34,827 bases of DNA from Alphaproteobacteria bacterium (GCA_018399685.1 JAGYOK010000021.1:1-34827); one strand, 5' to 3'; shown: positions 1-8,952, counted from the first letter of the stretch. Notes: generated by a model not told the origin, from the sequence alone. Made by a program: numbers and translations.

Positions 1-641
1 CGACGATCTTGTTTTTCGAGTTGGCAAAATAATCGTTGATAATTTGTTGTATCGACTCTTCAAACTCGATCGACGCTTGCGCAATGTTGGCAATGATTTC
101 TCTTCTGTCGCGCTGCATCTGCTTGACAAACAAAGGCATCCCTGTTGGAGTACTGGATAAAGCTCGCACCACATTGACGGCCGCTCACTAGCAGACCCGT
201 TTGAATCTGTAAACGTGCTGTGCCGGGATCGTGTTTTCGCAAAACCTTGACTTGAAATTTCTGTTGAACATTTGATTTCGATGATTCCGTCGTCTCCCAT
301 AAGCCCATCCGGCGAAAAGCCAAGGATGCCGTTTTCTTGATGAATCCAACTTCCTGCACGTCCTTTGAGTACAGGCCCTCGCGCCAGGCTCCTCCTTTCC
401 CTGGCCATGTCGAAAGATTCAAAAAAGTCGGTGTCCGGCGCAAGTTGATTCTTTCGGCGGCCAGGTCGTAAGATAGCATCTTAATCTTTTTGTCCTTGCT
501 GACTTTGTAGGTGGACGTGAGCAGGTTTTGACGATTGAGGCGGTGATCTTGCCTAGGCGTAAACGTGCCATTCTGCGGTGCCTTGTGCTATATCTTCATG
601 GACTTTGATTTGCGAGGAGAAAAAGGGCGTTCGAGGATCAT
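1..641 (-). CDS. Lambda-exonuclease/YqaJ-like recombination exonuclease, N-terminal and central part (continues at 34827-34712)
   Basis: By family, this is a 5'-3' dsDNA exonuclease that makes single-stranded DNA for annealing-type recombination. Pieced together across frames, the protein shows QGTAEWH near the start, then LRLGKITAS, YDLAAERI and the nuclease core SPDGLMGDDGIIEIKC, whose D...EIK residues match the YqaJ/lambda Exo PD-(D/E)XK fold. The end at position 1 reads EESIQQIINDYF...KNKIV with an incomplete codon, completed by the first two bases at the other end of the window. The ATG at 641 follows an AAACCCAAAGGAAA leader and overlaps the upstream stop as ATGA. At least four frameshifts interrupt this part. 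Total length over both pieces is about 252 residues, normal for the family. Family confidence is high; exact frames are not. Confidence 0.82.
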
Positions 642-758
642 GGTTTTTTCCTTTGGGTTTGATCTGTAAATCCGAGTTTTTTCAGAATATCGCACATTTC
701 TTTAGGCGTGACGTTTTTATCGTCGTTTTCAGCAAGAACCTTTATCAAGTCCTAGCAT
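638..758 (-). CDS. Small hypothetical protein upstream of the exonuclease
   Basis: A short gene of about 40 residues. Its C-terminal reading is clear: an acidic/basic helix NDDKNVTPKEMCDILKKLG followed by a basic tail, stopping with a TGA that overlaps the exonuclease ATG as ATGA. The likely start is the ATG at 758 after AGGACGC; a TAG a few codons in suggests a one-base error. The function is not recognisable. Position and coupling suggest co-translation with the exonuclease. Confidence 0.45.
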
Positions 759-772
759 TCGTTTAATGCGTC

Positions 773-987
773 CTATGCGTCGTTAAAGATTTCTAATCTT
801 ACAGATTTGCCGCCACAGGAAAACCACTTAATAGAAAAAAATTCCTCAAGCGTCCCTCTCTCGTCCAAAATAGAACTTAAATAGATTGAGTCGGTTTCCT
901 CCATGTAATCCAAGGAAGTTTTTTCATACCACGATTCGATGTGTGGAAAAACGCCCGAAAGCATTCAGAGTGCTTTGATTCACTCAT
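773..987 (-). CDS. Hypothetical acidic early protein
   Basis: The ATG at 987 (MSESKHSE) overlaps the upstream stop as ATGA and has a GGAGGTGAC Shine-Dalgarno. A frameshift a few codons in moves reading into an uninterrupted frame with VFPHIESWYEKTSLDY and YLSSILDERGTLEEFF, ending in TAG at 773. The product is about 70 residues, acidic, soluble and probably helical. I recognise no family. Confidence 0.5.
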
Positions 988-1208
988 GGAGTCACCTCCC
1001 CCGCATCCGGCATATGCGCGTTCATCAGTTCCGGAAAATGCGGCTTCGATACGGCGGGCGTATGTTTTGTCAACATGAATACATGCCTGAAAAAGAGCGT
1101 ATCCGATTGCCCAACTGACAGCGGTTCTGTGCGTGTAAACGACACTCGCATTATTCGCGTCCATGATATTTGTCGCTATTTTCTCAAGCGTTTTGATTTG
1201 TCTTTCAT
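984..1208 (-). CDS. Hypothetical small early protein
   Basis: Starts at the ATG at 1208, just after the recurrent leader CCAATGGAGACCAAA. After an early frameshift the frame reads QIKTLEKIATNIMDANNAS and then AVSWAIGYALFQACIHVDK; a second shift near 1030 leads to NAHMPDAGEVTP and a TGA coupled to the next gene by ATGA. About 73 residues. The middle stretch is moderately hydrophobic but not a clear membrane span. No family recognised. Confidence 0.45.
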
Positions 1209-1364
1209 TTTGGTCTCCATTGGTTTAGTTTCAGTCAGTCAAAGCCGGGCCTCTCACCCGGTCGCAGGTTTCGGTTTGTTTGCGGGGATCGGCCTGTAAG
1301 TGCCCCCTTTTTTCTAAAATTATGCGGGATCATTTCCGCGCATTTCGCGATTGTGTCGGGGAGG

Positions 1365-1508
1365 TCACAGCCAAACCCTCACAGCAACAATCACGGCGGC
1401 AATCAGGATCACCAGAGGGGCGCATTTGACAATCCGGTCAATCCATATACCGATTGTGATAGAGGCTTCGTCAAGGTCGGATTCTCTGGATAGGTCGTGT
1501 TCGTTCAT
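1365..1508 (-). CDS. Small single-span membrane protein
   Basis: An intact 47-codon gene: an acidic N-terminus MNEHDLSRESDLDEAS, then IWIDRIVKCA and a C-terminal membrane span LVILIAAVIVAVRVWL. The start ATG at 1508 follows a GATGGTGGCGAA stretch with a weak Shine-Dalgarno. The shape, a charged head plus one C-terminal hydrophobic helix, resembles small phage inner-membrane effectors or holin-like peptides. It lies in the early region, away from the lysis genes, so a host-takeover or anti-superinfection role is possible but unproven. It is one of the few unbroken genes in the left half. Confidence 0.55.
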   Translation of the reverse strand: MNEHDLSRESDLDEASITIGIWIDRIVKCAPLVILIAAVIVAVRVWL

Positions 1509-1520
1509 TTCGCCACCATC

Positions 1521-1712
1521 TCAGGACGGCACATACAGCCTCCAGCGCGGGTCTGCTGTTGCCGTATCCACCTTTCAAGGGGCTGAGAGTGCGGATAGAG
1601 ACACGCCTGCTTTTAAGGCGTAAGTGGGTTTTGCTCTGTATCCGGCTCGCCGTTTGGCAAGGCGGACGGCCTTCTGGAGTTGTGCGGGTGTGTTGGGGGT
1701 GTTGATTTTCAT
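1521..1712 (-). CDS. Small basic hypothetical protein
   Basis: Starts at the ATG at 1712 with MKINTPNTPAQLQKAVRLAK, a basic helix, followed by RRAGYRAKPTYALKAGVS. A frameshift near 1580 joins to TATADPRWRLYVPS and a TGA at 1521. About 63 residues, rich in Arg and Lys, so nucleic-acid binding is conceivable. No family recognised. An alternative is that it stops at 1575, giving 45 residues. Confidence 0.4.
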
Positions 1713-1723
1713 AATATTTTTTA

Positions 1724-1888
1724 TTAACTCTTACAAAATGCAATGTGGTGGCTTACGTTTGGTGTTTCCGACTTCATGTGATACCGTCATACGATATCTC
1801 TAATTTTTAGGCCATCCGCAAAACCAGTATTCCGGAGGGCTCTAAGGTGCTCTTCCGTCCGGTAAATGTTTCAGGTTATGTTATTCAT
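1724..1888 (-). CDS. Small hypothetical early protein
   Basis: The ATG at 1888 is preceded by the leader AAACCAAATGGAGACAAG. The first frame stops after five codons; one shift gives YRTEEHLRALRNTGFADGLK and then KIRDIV, and another gives HMKSETPNVSHHIAFCKS with a TAA at 1724. About 53 residues. The clear leader argues for a real gene despite the broken frame. Function unknown. Confidence 0.4.
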
Positions 1889-1908
1889 CTTGTCTCCATT
1901 TGGTTTCG

Positions 1909-2156
1909 TTATAGTGATACGGCTTTGATGGCCTCGCGTGTGATATTGTCCACAAAACCCGCCATTGAGTAGTCGGTGTGAATTTCGCCTTTGTCGTTTT
2001 CACGTCGGACCCGGGATGCAGGTTACACAATCCTCGCGACCATTTTTTAAACTCTACAATCTTGGCAAAACCAGATTTTTTGCCGTGAATGCATTCCGTC
2101 GTTTTCAACCGCAAATCCGGCCCTCTCAAGTTTTTTACTGCGCCTGCTGTTGTCAT
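1909..2156 (-). CDS. Small hypothetical early protein
   Basis: The leader CAAACCAAACGGAGA stands before two ATGs at 2162 and 2156; the second has the better Shine-Dalgarno spacing. Joined frames read TTAGAVKNLERAGFAVEND, HGKKSGFAKIVEFKKWSRG, then KGEIHTDYSMAGFVDNITRE and a TAA at 1909. About 82 residues. It resembles small viral proteins with alternating beta strands, but no family is recognisable. At least two frameshifts are needed. Confidence 0.42.
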
Positions 2157-2180
2157 TGTCATTCTCCGTTTGGTTTGTAG

Positions 2181-2589
2181 TTAAATTGCTGTTCTGATCA
2201 AAAATAAGCACGGCAGGTTCTTCCATGTTGCCGTGTTCGGCGTGAATCACCGCCTCGAATCCGGCCCGCTTAAAGGCGGCTCCGTCCCAATCAAGAAACT
2301 TCTTGTATCACAAATGAATCAATCATGGGTGTCAGAACCTCCGTCCCGAAGATTCTTCGGAATCTCTCCACCTGTTGCGGGCGAGGAAAGCGTTAAAGTC
2401 ATCTACACTGACCGTCCCGTCTTCGCCCAGGCATGGCGCAAATCGCATACGGCATCAAAATTGAATACCTGCTCAAGAAGCTCGCCCGCCGAGGTATTGA
2501 CGAGCATAACTTGACTGACCGACCAGCGACCATTTACCGCTTCAGTCAGTGTTTTCGTTTTCGCCCCGATGAAGTGTCGTTAGTTTCAT
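2181..2589 (-). CDS. First gene of the early operon, hypothetical
   Basis: This is the first gene after the early promoter at 2636-2663. The leader AAACCAAACGGAGAATGACA precedes the ATG at 2589. Recoverable stretches are SGKWSLVGQ, NTSAGELLEQVFNFDAVCDL, VSVDDFNAFLARNRWRDSEE and KKFLDWDGAAFKRAGFEAV. About 135 residues, acidic, with several frameshifts. I do not recognise the family. As the first product of the early operon it could be a host-takeover protein, which is inference from position only. Confidence 0.42.
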
Positions 2590-2635
2590 TGTCATTCTCC
2601 GTTTGGTTTGTGTGGTTGTCCTCTGTCTGATTAAT

Positions 2636-2663
2636 ACCATACCGCAAACCCTCCTGTTGTAAA
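2636..2663 (-). promoter_or_regulatory. Early promoter, sigma70-like, with A-rich upstream element
   Basis: On the minus strand a -35 box TTTACA (2663-2658) is followed by a 16-base spacer and a -10 box TATGGT (2641-2636). Immediately upstream, 2665-2690 is an almost pure purine run (A-tracts broken by G), like an UP element. The first downstream gene starts about 45 bases beyond the -10. All genes point away from it on the same strand, so it is the best candidate for the main early promoter. Confidence 0.55.
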
Positions 2664-2717
2664 CCCCTTTTTTTTTCTTTTTCTTTTTGCTAGGGCACGA
2701 AAAAGTTCGAAACATTG

Positions 2718-2746
2718 GGGATTTCTCGATAGAAAATAAATCCCCT
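2718..2746. repeat. Inverted repeat GGGGATTT/AAATCCCC upstream of the early promoter
   Basis: Perfect 8-base arms GGGGATTT (2718-2725) and AAATCCCC (2739-2746) flank a 13-base loop, about 55 bases upstream of the -35 box. No T-run follows on either strand, so it is more like an operator or activator site than a terminator. The rest of 2640-2897 shows no convincing gene. Confidence 0.4.
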
Positions 2747-2897
2747 CCAGATTAACTGGCTCAATGTAGGAGAAGCCACGTCTGAAACCGTAAGGTGCCA
2801 GAGGAAATTGAAGCTGTCTCTCCGGCTGTCACCGATTGGCTTATTGCTACCCTACGGTCAGGGCAACCTCAATATACCTTACTCATGATTTTTTTGA

Positions 2898-3311
2898 TCA
2901 AGCGGTTTTTTCAGCCTTCCACTGGGGGCCCGAACTTATCAACGGGTGCAATATTTTAACCACCGCTCTACCCCTGGGGACGGGCTCAACTCTGCATCCC
3001 TCATCAAAAGCCCATGAGCGGTTTTCGATTCACACCACGCCGGCGAATCACACAAAAAATTCATGGAGAGAGTCGCTTGTCTACCATGCCCAGCGTTGGG
3101 GAAACCAGCGTCTTAGCCACCAAGGGATTGACTGCAAATCGGAACGAAAACCTTCGGGCACCTGATCCACCTATCAACGATCCGCGAATAAAAATAGGCG
3201 GGGTCGGGCCAGTACAAACAATTGATTTCAGAGGGCCTCCGAGGATGTCCTTTACGCGCGGCGGAAGAAGATCCGTGCACGCTGTCAGGTAGATGTTCCG
3301 GCGTGATGGTC
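2898..3311 (-). CDS. DUF1353 family phage protein
   Basis: The core VPEGFRSDLQSIPWWLRRWF is the family signature (VPxGFxTDLxSIP), followed by a histidine segment SLHEF, then the typical C-terminal end with SGPQWKAEKTA before a TGA at 2898. DUF1353 proteins are small phage proteins commonly found near lysis or tail genes; their role is unknown. The start is probably the GTG at about 3311, with GGAGG seven bases upstream and ITPEHLPDSVHGSS following. At least four frameshifts interrupt it. The family call rests on a distinctive motif; the coordinates are approximate. Confidence 0.6.
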
Positions 3312-4035
3312 ACCTCCCCGCCTCCACAAGTAGACCATGGCCACCACCGCAAACGCGAGGGCACCACGGTCAATGTGATTAGCAGCGGCGGGCTCATTGC
3401 TCTGGCAGGCGGCGGAAGAACGGCGGCGGTCTGCGGATTGTTTGATCGGTTTGAGTTGTCGCTGTTGTTGTTCTCGCAATAGATACGCTGTTACCCTGTC
3501 CAGACACATGTACGACTGTTGCAGGCAAGGTCACTGTCTCCGCCGCCCCATGACCCCGAAAAAGGTGCAGCTAATGCCGTCGCCTCCAAGTAGTCCAAGG
3601 CCAGAAACGCCGCGATACCTGTAGGGGACTGATTATTCACCTGTAAAGACCTCTCATCGATACCTGGCTTTACTCTGGCATGATCTCTCCGCCATCCCGA
3701 GCTATCAAGCAGGGACGGTCCAACGCGGCGCGGGTACAAGCCTCGGAACTCCCCTGAAAGCCAGGAGAACGCAAGAACGCGCCTGTTCGGTCGGGCAATG
3801 ATTGTCAGCACTTCCACGCGGGGCATGTCTGACTTCCGGCGCGGGGTGTATAGGCACAGCGATTTCCGCAATGATGCAGGGTCCGGTGCCTTCAGGGACG
3901 CGCACAAGTTTCCTTCTCGGTGCTCCCGGTCACCTGACGGATCGCACATAATCCACGCCAGCCAATCGTTATCAGGTCGGCGCGGGTAAATGTCAGCGCG
4001 GCGTTAATCGCAAGTAATGTGATAGTCAGCTTCAT
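3285..4035 (-). CDS. Exported/membrane protein region of the lysis cassette, badly frameshifted
   Basis: Starts at the ATG at 4035, overlapping the upstream stop as ATGA, with a signal-peptide-like N-terminus MKLTITLLAINAALTFTRA. The middle is unresolved: three frames alternate and none is clearly right. Towards the end, TVTLPATVVHVSGQGNSVS and TTTATTQTDQTIRRPPP lead to a hydrophobic segment GALAFAVVAMVYLW and a short basic tail ending at 3285. This may be one exported protein with a C-terminal anchor, or two small genes, for example a spanin-like pair given the proline-rich exported part. I cannot decide between these. It precedes the DUF1353 gene. Confidence 0.35.
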
Positions 4036-4200
4036 TTTTTCATCCTTTGGTCGTGTTCGTCCCGTTGCGCCTGGGTCGTCCAGAGCTTACGGATAAAGGG
4101 GTACACCGTGCGGGTGTAAATGCGCCATAAGGTCGGTATATTTGTTGACTTTTTGATCCACGGCTGTTTGAATCTTTGTTTAGATGTCTGAAATGGTCAT
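4032..4200 (-). CDS. Small basic hypothetical protein in the lysis cassette
   Basis: The ATG at 4200 overlaps the metalloprotease stop as ATGA, and its own TGA at 4032 overlaps the next start in the same way. One frameshift joins MTISDI to a basic stretch WIKKSTNIPTLWRIYTRTVY and IRKLWTTQAQRDEHDQRMKK. About 55 residues, strongly basic with aromatic residues. No family recognised. Its coupling on both sides suggests it acts with the lysis proteins. Confidence 0.45.
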
Positions 4201-4639
4201 AGGTTAGTGCCCTGATATGTAAAAAAAAGCTGATCAAAATACGGGTATGTGTGGTGTTGATTGCCGTCCGGAAAACCATTTGCAAAGCACGATATGCCCC
4301 GCCTCATGCCGGATCGTGCCCATCTGAAACCACGCGGAACGGTTATCGCTCCGCTTGCTCGCGCCCATCCTCCCGCGTGCTGCCCGTTTGACATCGTGAG
4401 TTGCGTATGCCGCTGACGTAGTGCGTCGGCTCAATGACATAGATGATGACTCTGTTTTTACCCAACTCCATTTAAGCGGGCGGCCAACTTCGCGGGGGAG
4501 TTCGGCCAGCGCGTTGTTGATCGCGTGTTCAGTCGCTCCCCGGTACTCTTCCGGGCCGCTGTACCAATCCGGATTTTCCGCGTAAGGAAGCGCACCCGGA
4601 AAGTAGAGTAAAGTGATGGTAGATAGGATGGTTCTTCAT
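4197..4639 (-). CDS. Exported zinc metalloprotease-like protein (HEAGH)
   Basis: After a one-base slip near the start, a single frame runs from about 4630 to 4234. It reads a signal-peptide-like ILSTITLLYFPGALPYAENP, then WYSGPEEYRGATEHAINNAL, LKWSWVKTES and FQMGTIRHEAGHIVLCKW. HEAGH at 4294-4308 is an HExxH zinc-protease motif inside a typical 'tirHEaGHiv' context; a helix of regular AIxxAL type before it resembles matrixin-like enzymes. The gene follows the XhlA-like membrane protein by two bases and couples to the next gene by ATGA, so it belongs to the lysis/egress cassette. No other endolysin is evident, so it may act on envelope or cross-linking peptides. The third zinc ligand is not resolved because of a frameshift after the motif. 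Confidence 0.55.
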
Positions 4640-4640
4640 G

Positions 4641-4920
4641 CTACCTCTGCCCCGTCAGAATGTACGTCACTGCTCCAATCACCGAGAGTATGATCCCGCC
4701 CGCCACCACGCCGCCAACCCAAAGCAACAAATCGGACGCGGTCGTTCAAAAGCTCGACCGTCGTGGTGATCTCTGCCGAGCGCATTGTGCAACTGTCGAC
4801 GTTCGTGAGCCTGATTTTGATTTCATGTGAGCCATGTTCCAGATGCTGGAGTCGGTACTCGTGGTTTTCAATCGTTGGCTCGGTGACAAGGATGCGTTGG
4901 GTTTGTGCGTTTCGGTTCAT
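4641..4920 (-). CDS. XhlA-like / holin-accessory membrane protein
   Basis: The ATG at 4920 opens a frame with TQRILVTEPTIENHEYRLQH, a charged helix, then TTVELLNDRVRF. One frameshift near 4735 then gives a clean C-terminal membrane span LLLWVGGVVAGGIILSVIGA followed by VTYILTGQR and TAG at 4641. A charged coiled N-terminus plus one C-terminal membrane helix, about 92 residues, is the architecture of haemolysin XhlA-type phage lysis accessories. It stands directly before the exported HEAGH protease. The membrane span in the shifted frame is strong evidence that the break is an indel error. Confidence 0.6.
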
Positions 4921-4929
4921 GCTTAGATT

Positions 4930-5109
4930 TCAGTTTCGGGTTCTGTATTCGTTTATTTTCGTGTTCGATTTGGCGTTTACAACTCGCGACAAATTCCGGC
5001 CATGAACTGTCGTGATCCAAAGCCCGTCGCAAAGTCGGCGGATGTCTTTGATCGCGGTTTCCGAGCGTCGGAAGCGGGAAAGTTGGCGGTCCCGAGGGTC
5101 GGAGGTCAT
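4930..5109 (-). CDS. Small hypothetical protein before the lysis cassette
   Basis: The ATG at 5109 has a good Shine-Dalgarno (GAGGAG). The frame reads MTSDPRDRQLSRFRRSETAI and KDIRRLCDGLW and stays open to a TGA at 4930, 59 residues. An alternative frame over the second half, SSWPEFVASCKRQIEHENKR, looks more protein-like, so a frameshift near 5010 is likely. Basic and helical. No family recognised. Confidence 0.4.
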   Translation of the reverse strand: MTSDPRDRQLSRFRRSETAIKDIRRLCDGLWITTVHGRNLSRVVNAKSNTKINEYRTRN

Positions 5110-5139
5110 TCGACGGCTCCTCTGGTTCTGGGGTCCGGC

Positions 5140-5494
5140 CTAATCCCCGCGTCGGGGTCGGAAAGTAACCGATCCATCCTCATTGACGGTAAACTCCGGC
5201 AGACTGTCAAGGCGGTCCTGAATGCCTTGCCACAAGTCAGGCGGGATTGCGCATCGTGCCCGCGAGGAACTGTACCATTGCGTTTGACAATGCGAACAGT
5301 TGCCCGGCGGCGGGTCCAAGCGCGGCCAGACGTTCGGCGGCGTGATGCTGGTGATCGTCCACAGCGCGTCAATCTTCGCATCCATCGCGGGCGTTGCGTT
5401 CTGGCGATGGACCTGCGCCCGGGCGATGAGAGCAGCGCTTCATGTTCGGCGGTTGTGGGGGAGGTGTAGGTGTTGGCGGTGTCAGTATGTTCAT
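5140..5494 (-). CDS. Hypothetical virion-module protein with a CxxC motif
   Basis: The start ATG at 5494 overlaps the upstream stop as ATGA and begins MNILTPPTPTPPPQPPN. After one shift the frame is open: ARAQVHRQNATPAMDAKIDA, LWTITSITPPNVWPRLDPPP, a CSHC pair, DLWQGIQDRLDSLPEF and FTVNEDGSVTFRP, to a TGA at 5140. About 118 residues. The 'SLPEFTVNEDGSVTF' ending looks like a small folded C-terminal domain. It sits between the LamG protein and the lysis genes, so it may be a tail accessory or fibre chaperone; this is inference from position. Confidence 0.45.
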
Positions 5495-6134
5495 ATGGGC
5501 CCTGGCATGCACAGTTTGATCGAGGGTGAGGGCGTAGTTGTAGATTATAGTTGTCCACCTGACCCGTCAGGCGGAAGTGTTCTGGCTGCTGCGCGTGCAC
5601 TGATTGTGATTCGCTGCCAGTCTCTTCGGCGGCGCCCTGACGGTGAGGGTTTGCGAAAATACTCCATTAACAAAAACGAGCAGTCGCGCCGTCCCATGTC
5701 ACGACGTGATGGTGCCATGTGTTATCGTCAGGTTTTGATTTGTACGAGTGAGCTGCCCCCTGATGTAAAAAGAGGGGGTTGACTGTAAATTACCCTCCCC
5801 AGTTGACGGCCAAAATATATTTGAAATGTGCGTCCAAGAAATTATTTTCTTGACCACGGGCGATAATCGACCCACCCGGTGTTAAATGCGACTCGCTCAA
5901 ACCGGAAACCGTCCACCGACGATCTGGTGCCTCGCAAATAATCCATCGCCTATAGTCCGCCCCGGTGTCAAACCGGGCGTTCGAACCCGTCGAAATCAAA
6001 GGCCTGCTTCGTATTTGCCGCCCGCATACTTTGAGCAAGCAAAATCAACCACGTCGCGTTTACTTCGTTGCCGGATGAATCGTTTGGGCTTCTTCTGCGC
6101 GATACCATGCGTCCAATCCACGTGCAATGCTCAT
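5491..6134 (-). CDS. LamG (concanavalin A-like) domain virion protein
   Basis: The ATG at 6134 overlaps the tail-fibre stop as ATGA and begins MSIARGLDAWYRAEEA, a typical start for LamG proteins ('LdaWyraE'). Later stretches are SGNEVNATW, FDFDGFERPV and, most tellingly, DNTWHHHVVTWDGATARF, the LamG 'WHHVvvtwdG' motif, followed by TLTVRAPPKRLAA and VDNYxIYNYAL near the end. Such domains bind carbohydrate or host surface and are common in phage tail adhesins. About 214 residues with several frameshifts. It probably forms part of, or attaches to, the tail-fibre complex. Confidence 0.62.
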
Positions 6135-8359
6135 AACGCCTCCACGTCAAAGATTGCGCCGACAAGCTCGTAACGCGCCCGGTCCAGAGCCGCTACCTGG
6201 CTAATCCAACGCGCCGATAAACCGTTGTCGGGGCTGGCGGGGGTCACGGCTCCGGGGTTGGCAATCGTCTCAGTCCTTTTGGCCGTGGAGTGTCCTGTCG
6301 CCCGTCGCGTCTTGATGGTTCGACAACAACGCGCACGGCTTTCGTGGTGTCCGCCGGGTCGTTGAGTGTGAGCGTGGTTGCCCTCCAGAGTGACGTTGTG
6401 GATTTCGCCGTTGACTGCGGGGGTGATCGATTTGTCTGCGTCCAGTGTCAGCGCGGCGATTGTGGGTGATGTCGCTTCGACCTCTTCCCACCCTGCGTCC
6501 TTGCGTGCATACTGGCTCCCCGCCGCTGTGTCTCCGATTGCCCCACCCACAGCCGCCCGCCGAGCTGCATTGTCCGCCGCGTCTGCGAGGGCCGTAGGTT
6601 GCGTCTTTGCGTTGCGCCAGCCGATGACGAGGCCGGAGATCTGCCCGCGCTGTCGCTGCGTCGTCCAAGTCGCTGAGGTTGTTTGAGATTTTGAGGACAT
6701 CCGCGTCGTTCGCCAACAGAATCCAGTCGCTCCATGTTGCATTGCTCCCGCCACGTTCGTGCGGTAGCACATCCGCTCCTCCGAAGTGTCGGTGAACGTC
6801 TGCATTTTATTGAACGCGCCGCTGATGTTGAACAGGCATCCGTTGTTCGCCGGAAATCCCGCGAAATGCCGCCGGATGTGATTATCAGGATTCGTAGGAA
6901 TTTGCTCGTATGCGCTCGAGGTGTTGCAGAAGTGATGATTGCCGCGCCAGACGGAACTGTTATCATCCGATTGAGTGACGCGCTGGTAAACGATGGCGTA
7001 GACAGCGGATTCCACGCCGCGCCGTCGTACCTACGCATCTGGAGCCGGTGTACGTTTTCGCCCCGCTGCCGGTGTCCACGTTGTACGTTTCGCTTTATTA
7101 GACCTGAATCGATAAATCACGCCCTTCGTCCCGGTGCCGTCTGCCAGCGTCGGGGAGTTGTTAGAGGCGTTCCAGCGTCCGAGGAAGGCGAAGTGCGGGG
7201 TCTTTAACTCGCCAACACCTGGCAATCGCCGTTCCGGCCGGGTCCACGTCGGCGGCTTGGTCCGGGTGCCGAGCGCGCTCGATGAGCGTGCGGAAGTCTG
7301 CGGTGAGAGGGTATAGCCCTGCTCGCATCCAGCGAGGGGGAGGGAGGCGGTTAGTTGACTGATATTCAGATTGCGGATATTTGTGATCCCGAAGTTTGAC
7401 CAATCCAAACGGAGACCGCCCGTTGATAATGTCGCGGATTTCAAAAGCGTTTAATTCCGGGGGCCTCACCGCTGTTTCGTATCCCCGCTTGCCATGGGTT
7501 CGTGCCATCTGACCGGAATGCAAAAAACGGCGTCTTTAGTTAACTCGTCGGTGCGCTCCAAAGTCTGATATGAAGCGGTCCCTTTTAAGCGTATGCTGAC
7601 AAATCCGAGTAGGTTGACGATTTCTTTGCATATATTACTGGGGTTGAGTTTGAGTAATTGCGCCAATGCCCTGGCAATCGCCGCCCGGTCGTCCGCCGCC
7701 GCGGCTGCAACGCATCGCTTCCGCCTGTCCTGGTTGAGGCGCGCTCTGTCGGTGTCCAGGCGTCGGATAGGCGGAGGGTCGTTGCTCGCCACAATGCCCC
7801 CATGCGCCCCTGTGGTCTCGCTTTCGTGGTCGGTGAGGTCGGAGGCGAGACTGCAGCGGCTGATCCCGCGCTGTCGTAAATGCCACTTTTCACACCTATC
7901 TTGATCTGCTCAGTTGCCGTTATTTTTGACTTCGGTTGCTCGCCATCGTCCGGCAATACAGGCCCATCGGTCGCGGTGTTGGTGTAGCTTTGACACGTTC
8001 CAGTCAACCGTAGTTCCAATCGGCACCCCCGCGCCTGTCGCCAAAATCGTGAGGGGAATGACGGCTTTTGACCTGTTGACGATAATCAACGCGGTGTATC
8101 GCTGAGAAATCAATCCGTCGTCAATGGTGATCGTTGATTGCCCGTCTGCATCCGTATCAGTCCCGCTTGATCGTAATTGACCCGATAGTAGGCCGTGATT
8201 TTCGGCGCGGTAGACAGTCCAGCTTCGGCAACCTCGCTCCCTACCATGACTTGCAAGTCGATTGCGTAGGTGGACTGCGAGTATAAAACCCGCGCGGTGA
8301 TGCGCTTGTCCACACCCGTCACTGAGGCTGACAGTCAGGTTGATAGTTGATGTTGCCAT
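6131..8359 (-). CDS. Tail fibre / receptor-binding protein
   Basis: The ATG at 8359 begins MATSTINLTVSL, followed by DKRITARVLYSQSTYAIDLQ and ITIDDGLISQRYTALIIVNR, which resemble an N-terminal attachment domain. Then come classic fibre-shaft motifs: GAHGGIVASNDPRLSDAWTP, GRWNASNNSPTLADGTGTKG with VIYR, YDGAAWNPLSTPSF, and NNLSDLDDAATARADL. The C-terminal part SPTIAALTLDADKSITPAV and GEIHNVTLEGNHAHT ends at VEAL, with a TGA coupled to the LamG gene. About 740 residues. Many frameshifts break it, so it could be two genes, but no internal start with a Shine-Dalgarno stands out. Function: host recognition at the tail tip. Confidence in the class is high. Confidence 0.7.
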
Positions 8360-8368
8360 GGCTTTAAC

Positions 8369-8645
8369 CTATGCTTTCGGGTTGGGGTTTGTCAAACGTT
8401 TTTGCGGTCTTCCGTCAAGATATGCCGCGTTTCGGCATCCTCTGCAAGGCTTTGATTCCGAGGGCTGTAGTCACGTTTTGATCGCGGTCCCTGGTTTATG
8501 CTGGTGGCGGAATGAAAGCCACCAGTCGGGTTCTGTGGAGTCTGGACAAGCGGCGCATACTCCGAGCGAGCAAGTGCGATTGTGCAAGGTGCATTTACCG
8601 CCGTTTGGGTGTCCGATGTCTTGCCAGTGGATGCAGGGTTTTCAT
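8369..8645 (-). CDS. Cysteine-rich zinc-binding-like tail-region protein
   Basis: The ATG at 8645 overlaps the upstream stop as ATGA. After a one-base slip in an A/C run it reads CIHWQDIGHPNGGKCTLHN, then SLGVCAACPDSTEPDWW, and near the end GIKPCRGC. Small phage proteins with this 'HxxxxxGGxCxL...SxGxCxxCp...gIkPCxgC' layout are common before or within tail and lysis modules; their cysteines probably bind zinc. About 90 residues. The role is unknown. The stop at 8369 is the most distant of several candidates. Confidence 0.5.
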
Positions 8646-8948
8646 GAGATCGAACCGAATGAGTACATGTAATTTACCTGCGGTGATTTATAAGAGCCTT
8701 TGGACTTAATCCTGTGTATTTTTCATTTCAACAAAATCTGCTCTTAGCCACCATTCGCAATTAGCGGAAGAAAAGATATAGCGGTAGATAAAAATGCCTG
8801 TATTGTAAAAAGTTCTATCTATCCTCAGACCAGGTATCGCTTACTGTCAAACTTTGCTCGAATTTTAATATTCCGTCGTTACTCCATATGCATTTGGTTT
8901 GATTTAGTTGTTAAAACAACGCTACTTTTCAAAGTGTACCTTTCCCAT
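8642..8948 (-). CDS. Hypothetical tail-tip protein
   Basis: The ATG at 8948 (MGKVHFEK) follows the stop of the previous gene by a few bases. Joined frames give ILKFEQSLTVSDTWSEDRTF, YNTGIFIYRYIFSSANCEWW and LRADFVEMKNTQ, ending SYKSPQVNYMYSFGSIS with a TGA coupled to the next gene. About 100 residues, with beta-strand-like alternation. No family recognised. Position between the tape measure and the fibre suggests a tail-tip component. Confidence 0.42.
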
Positions 8949-8952
8949 CTGG

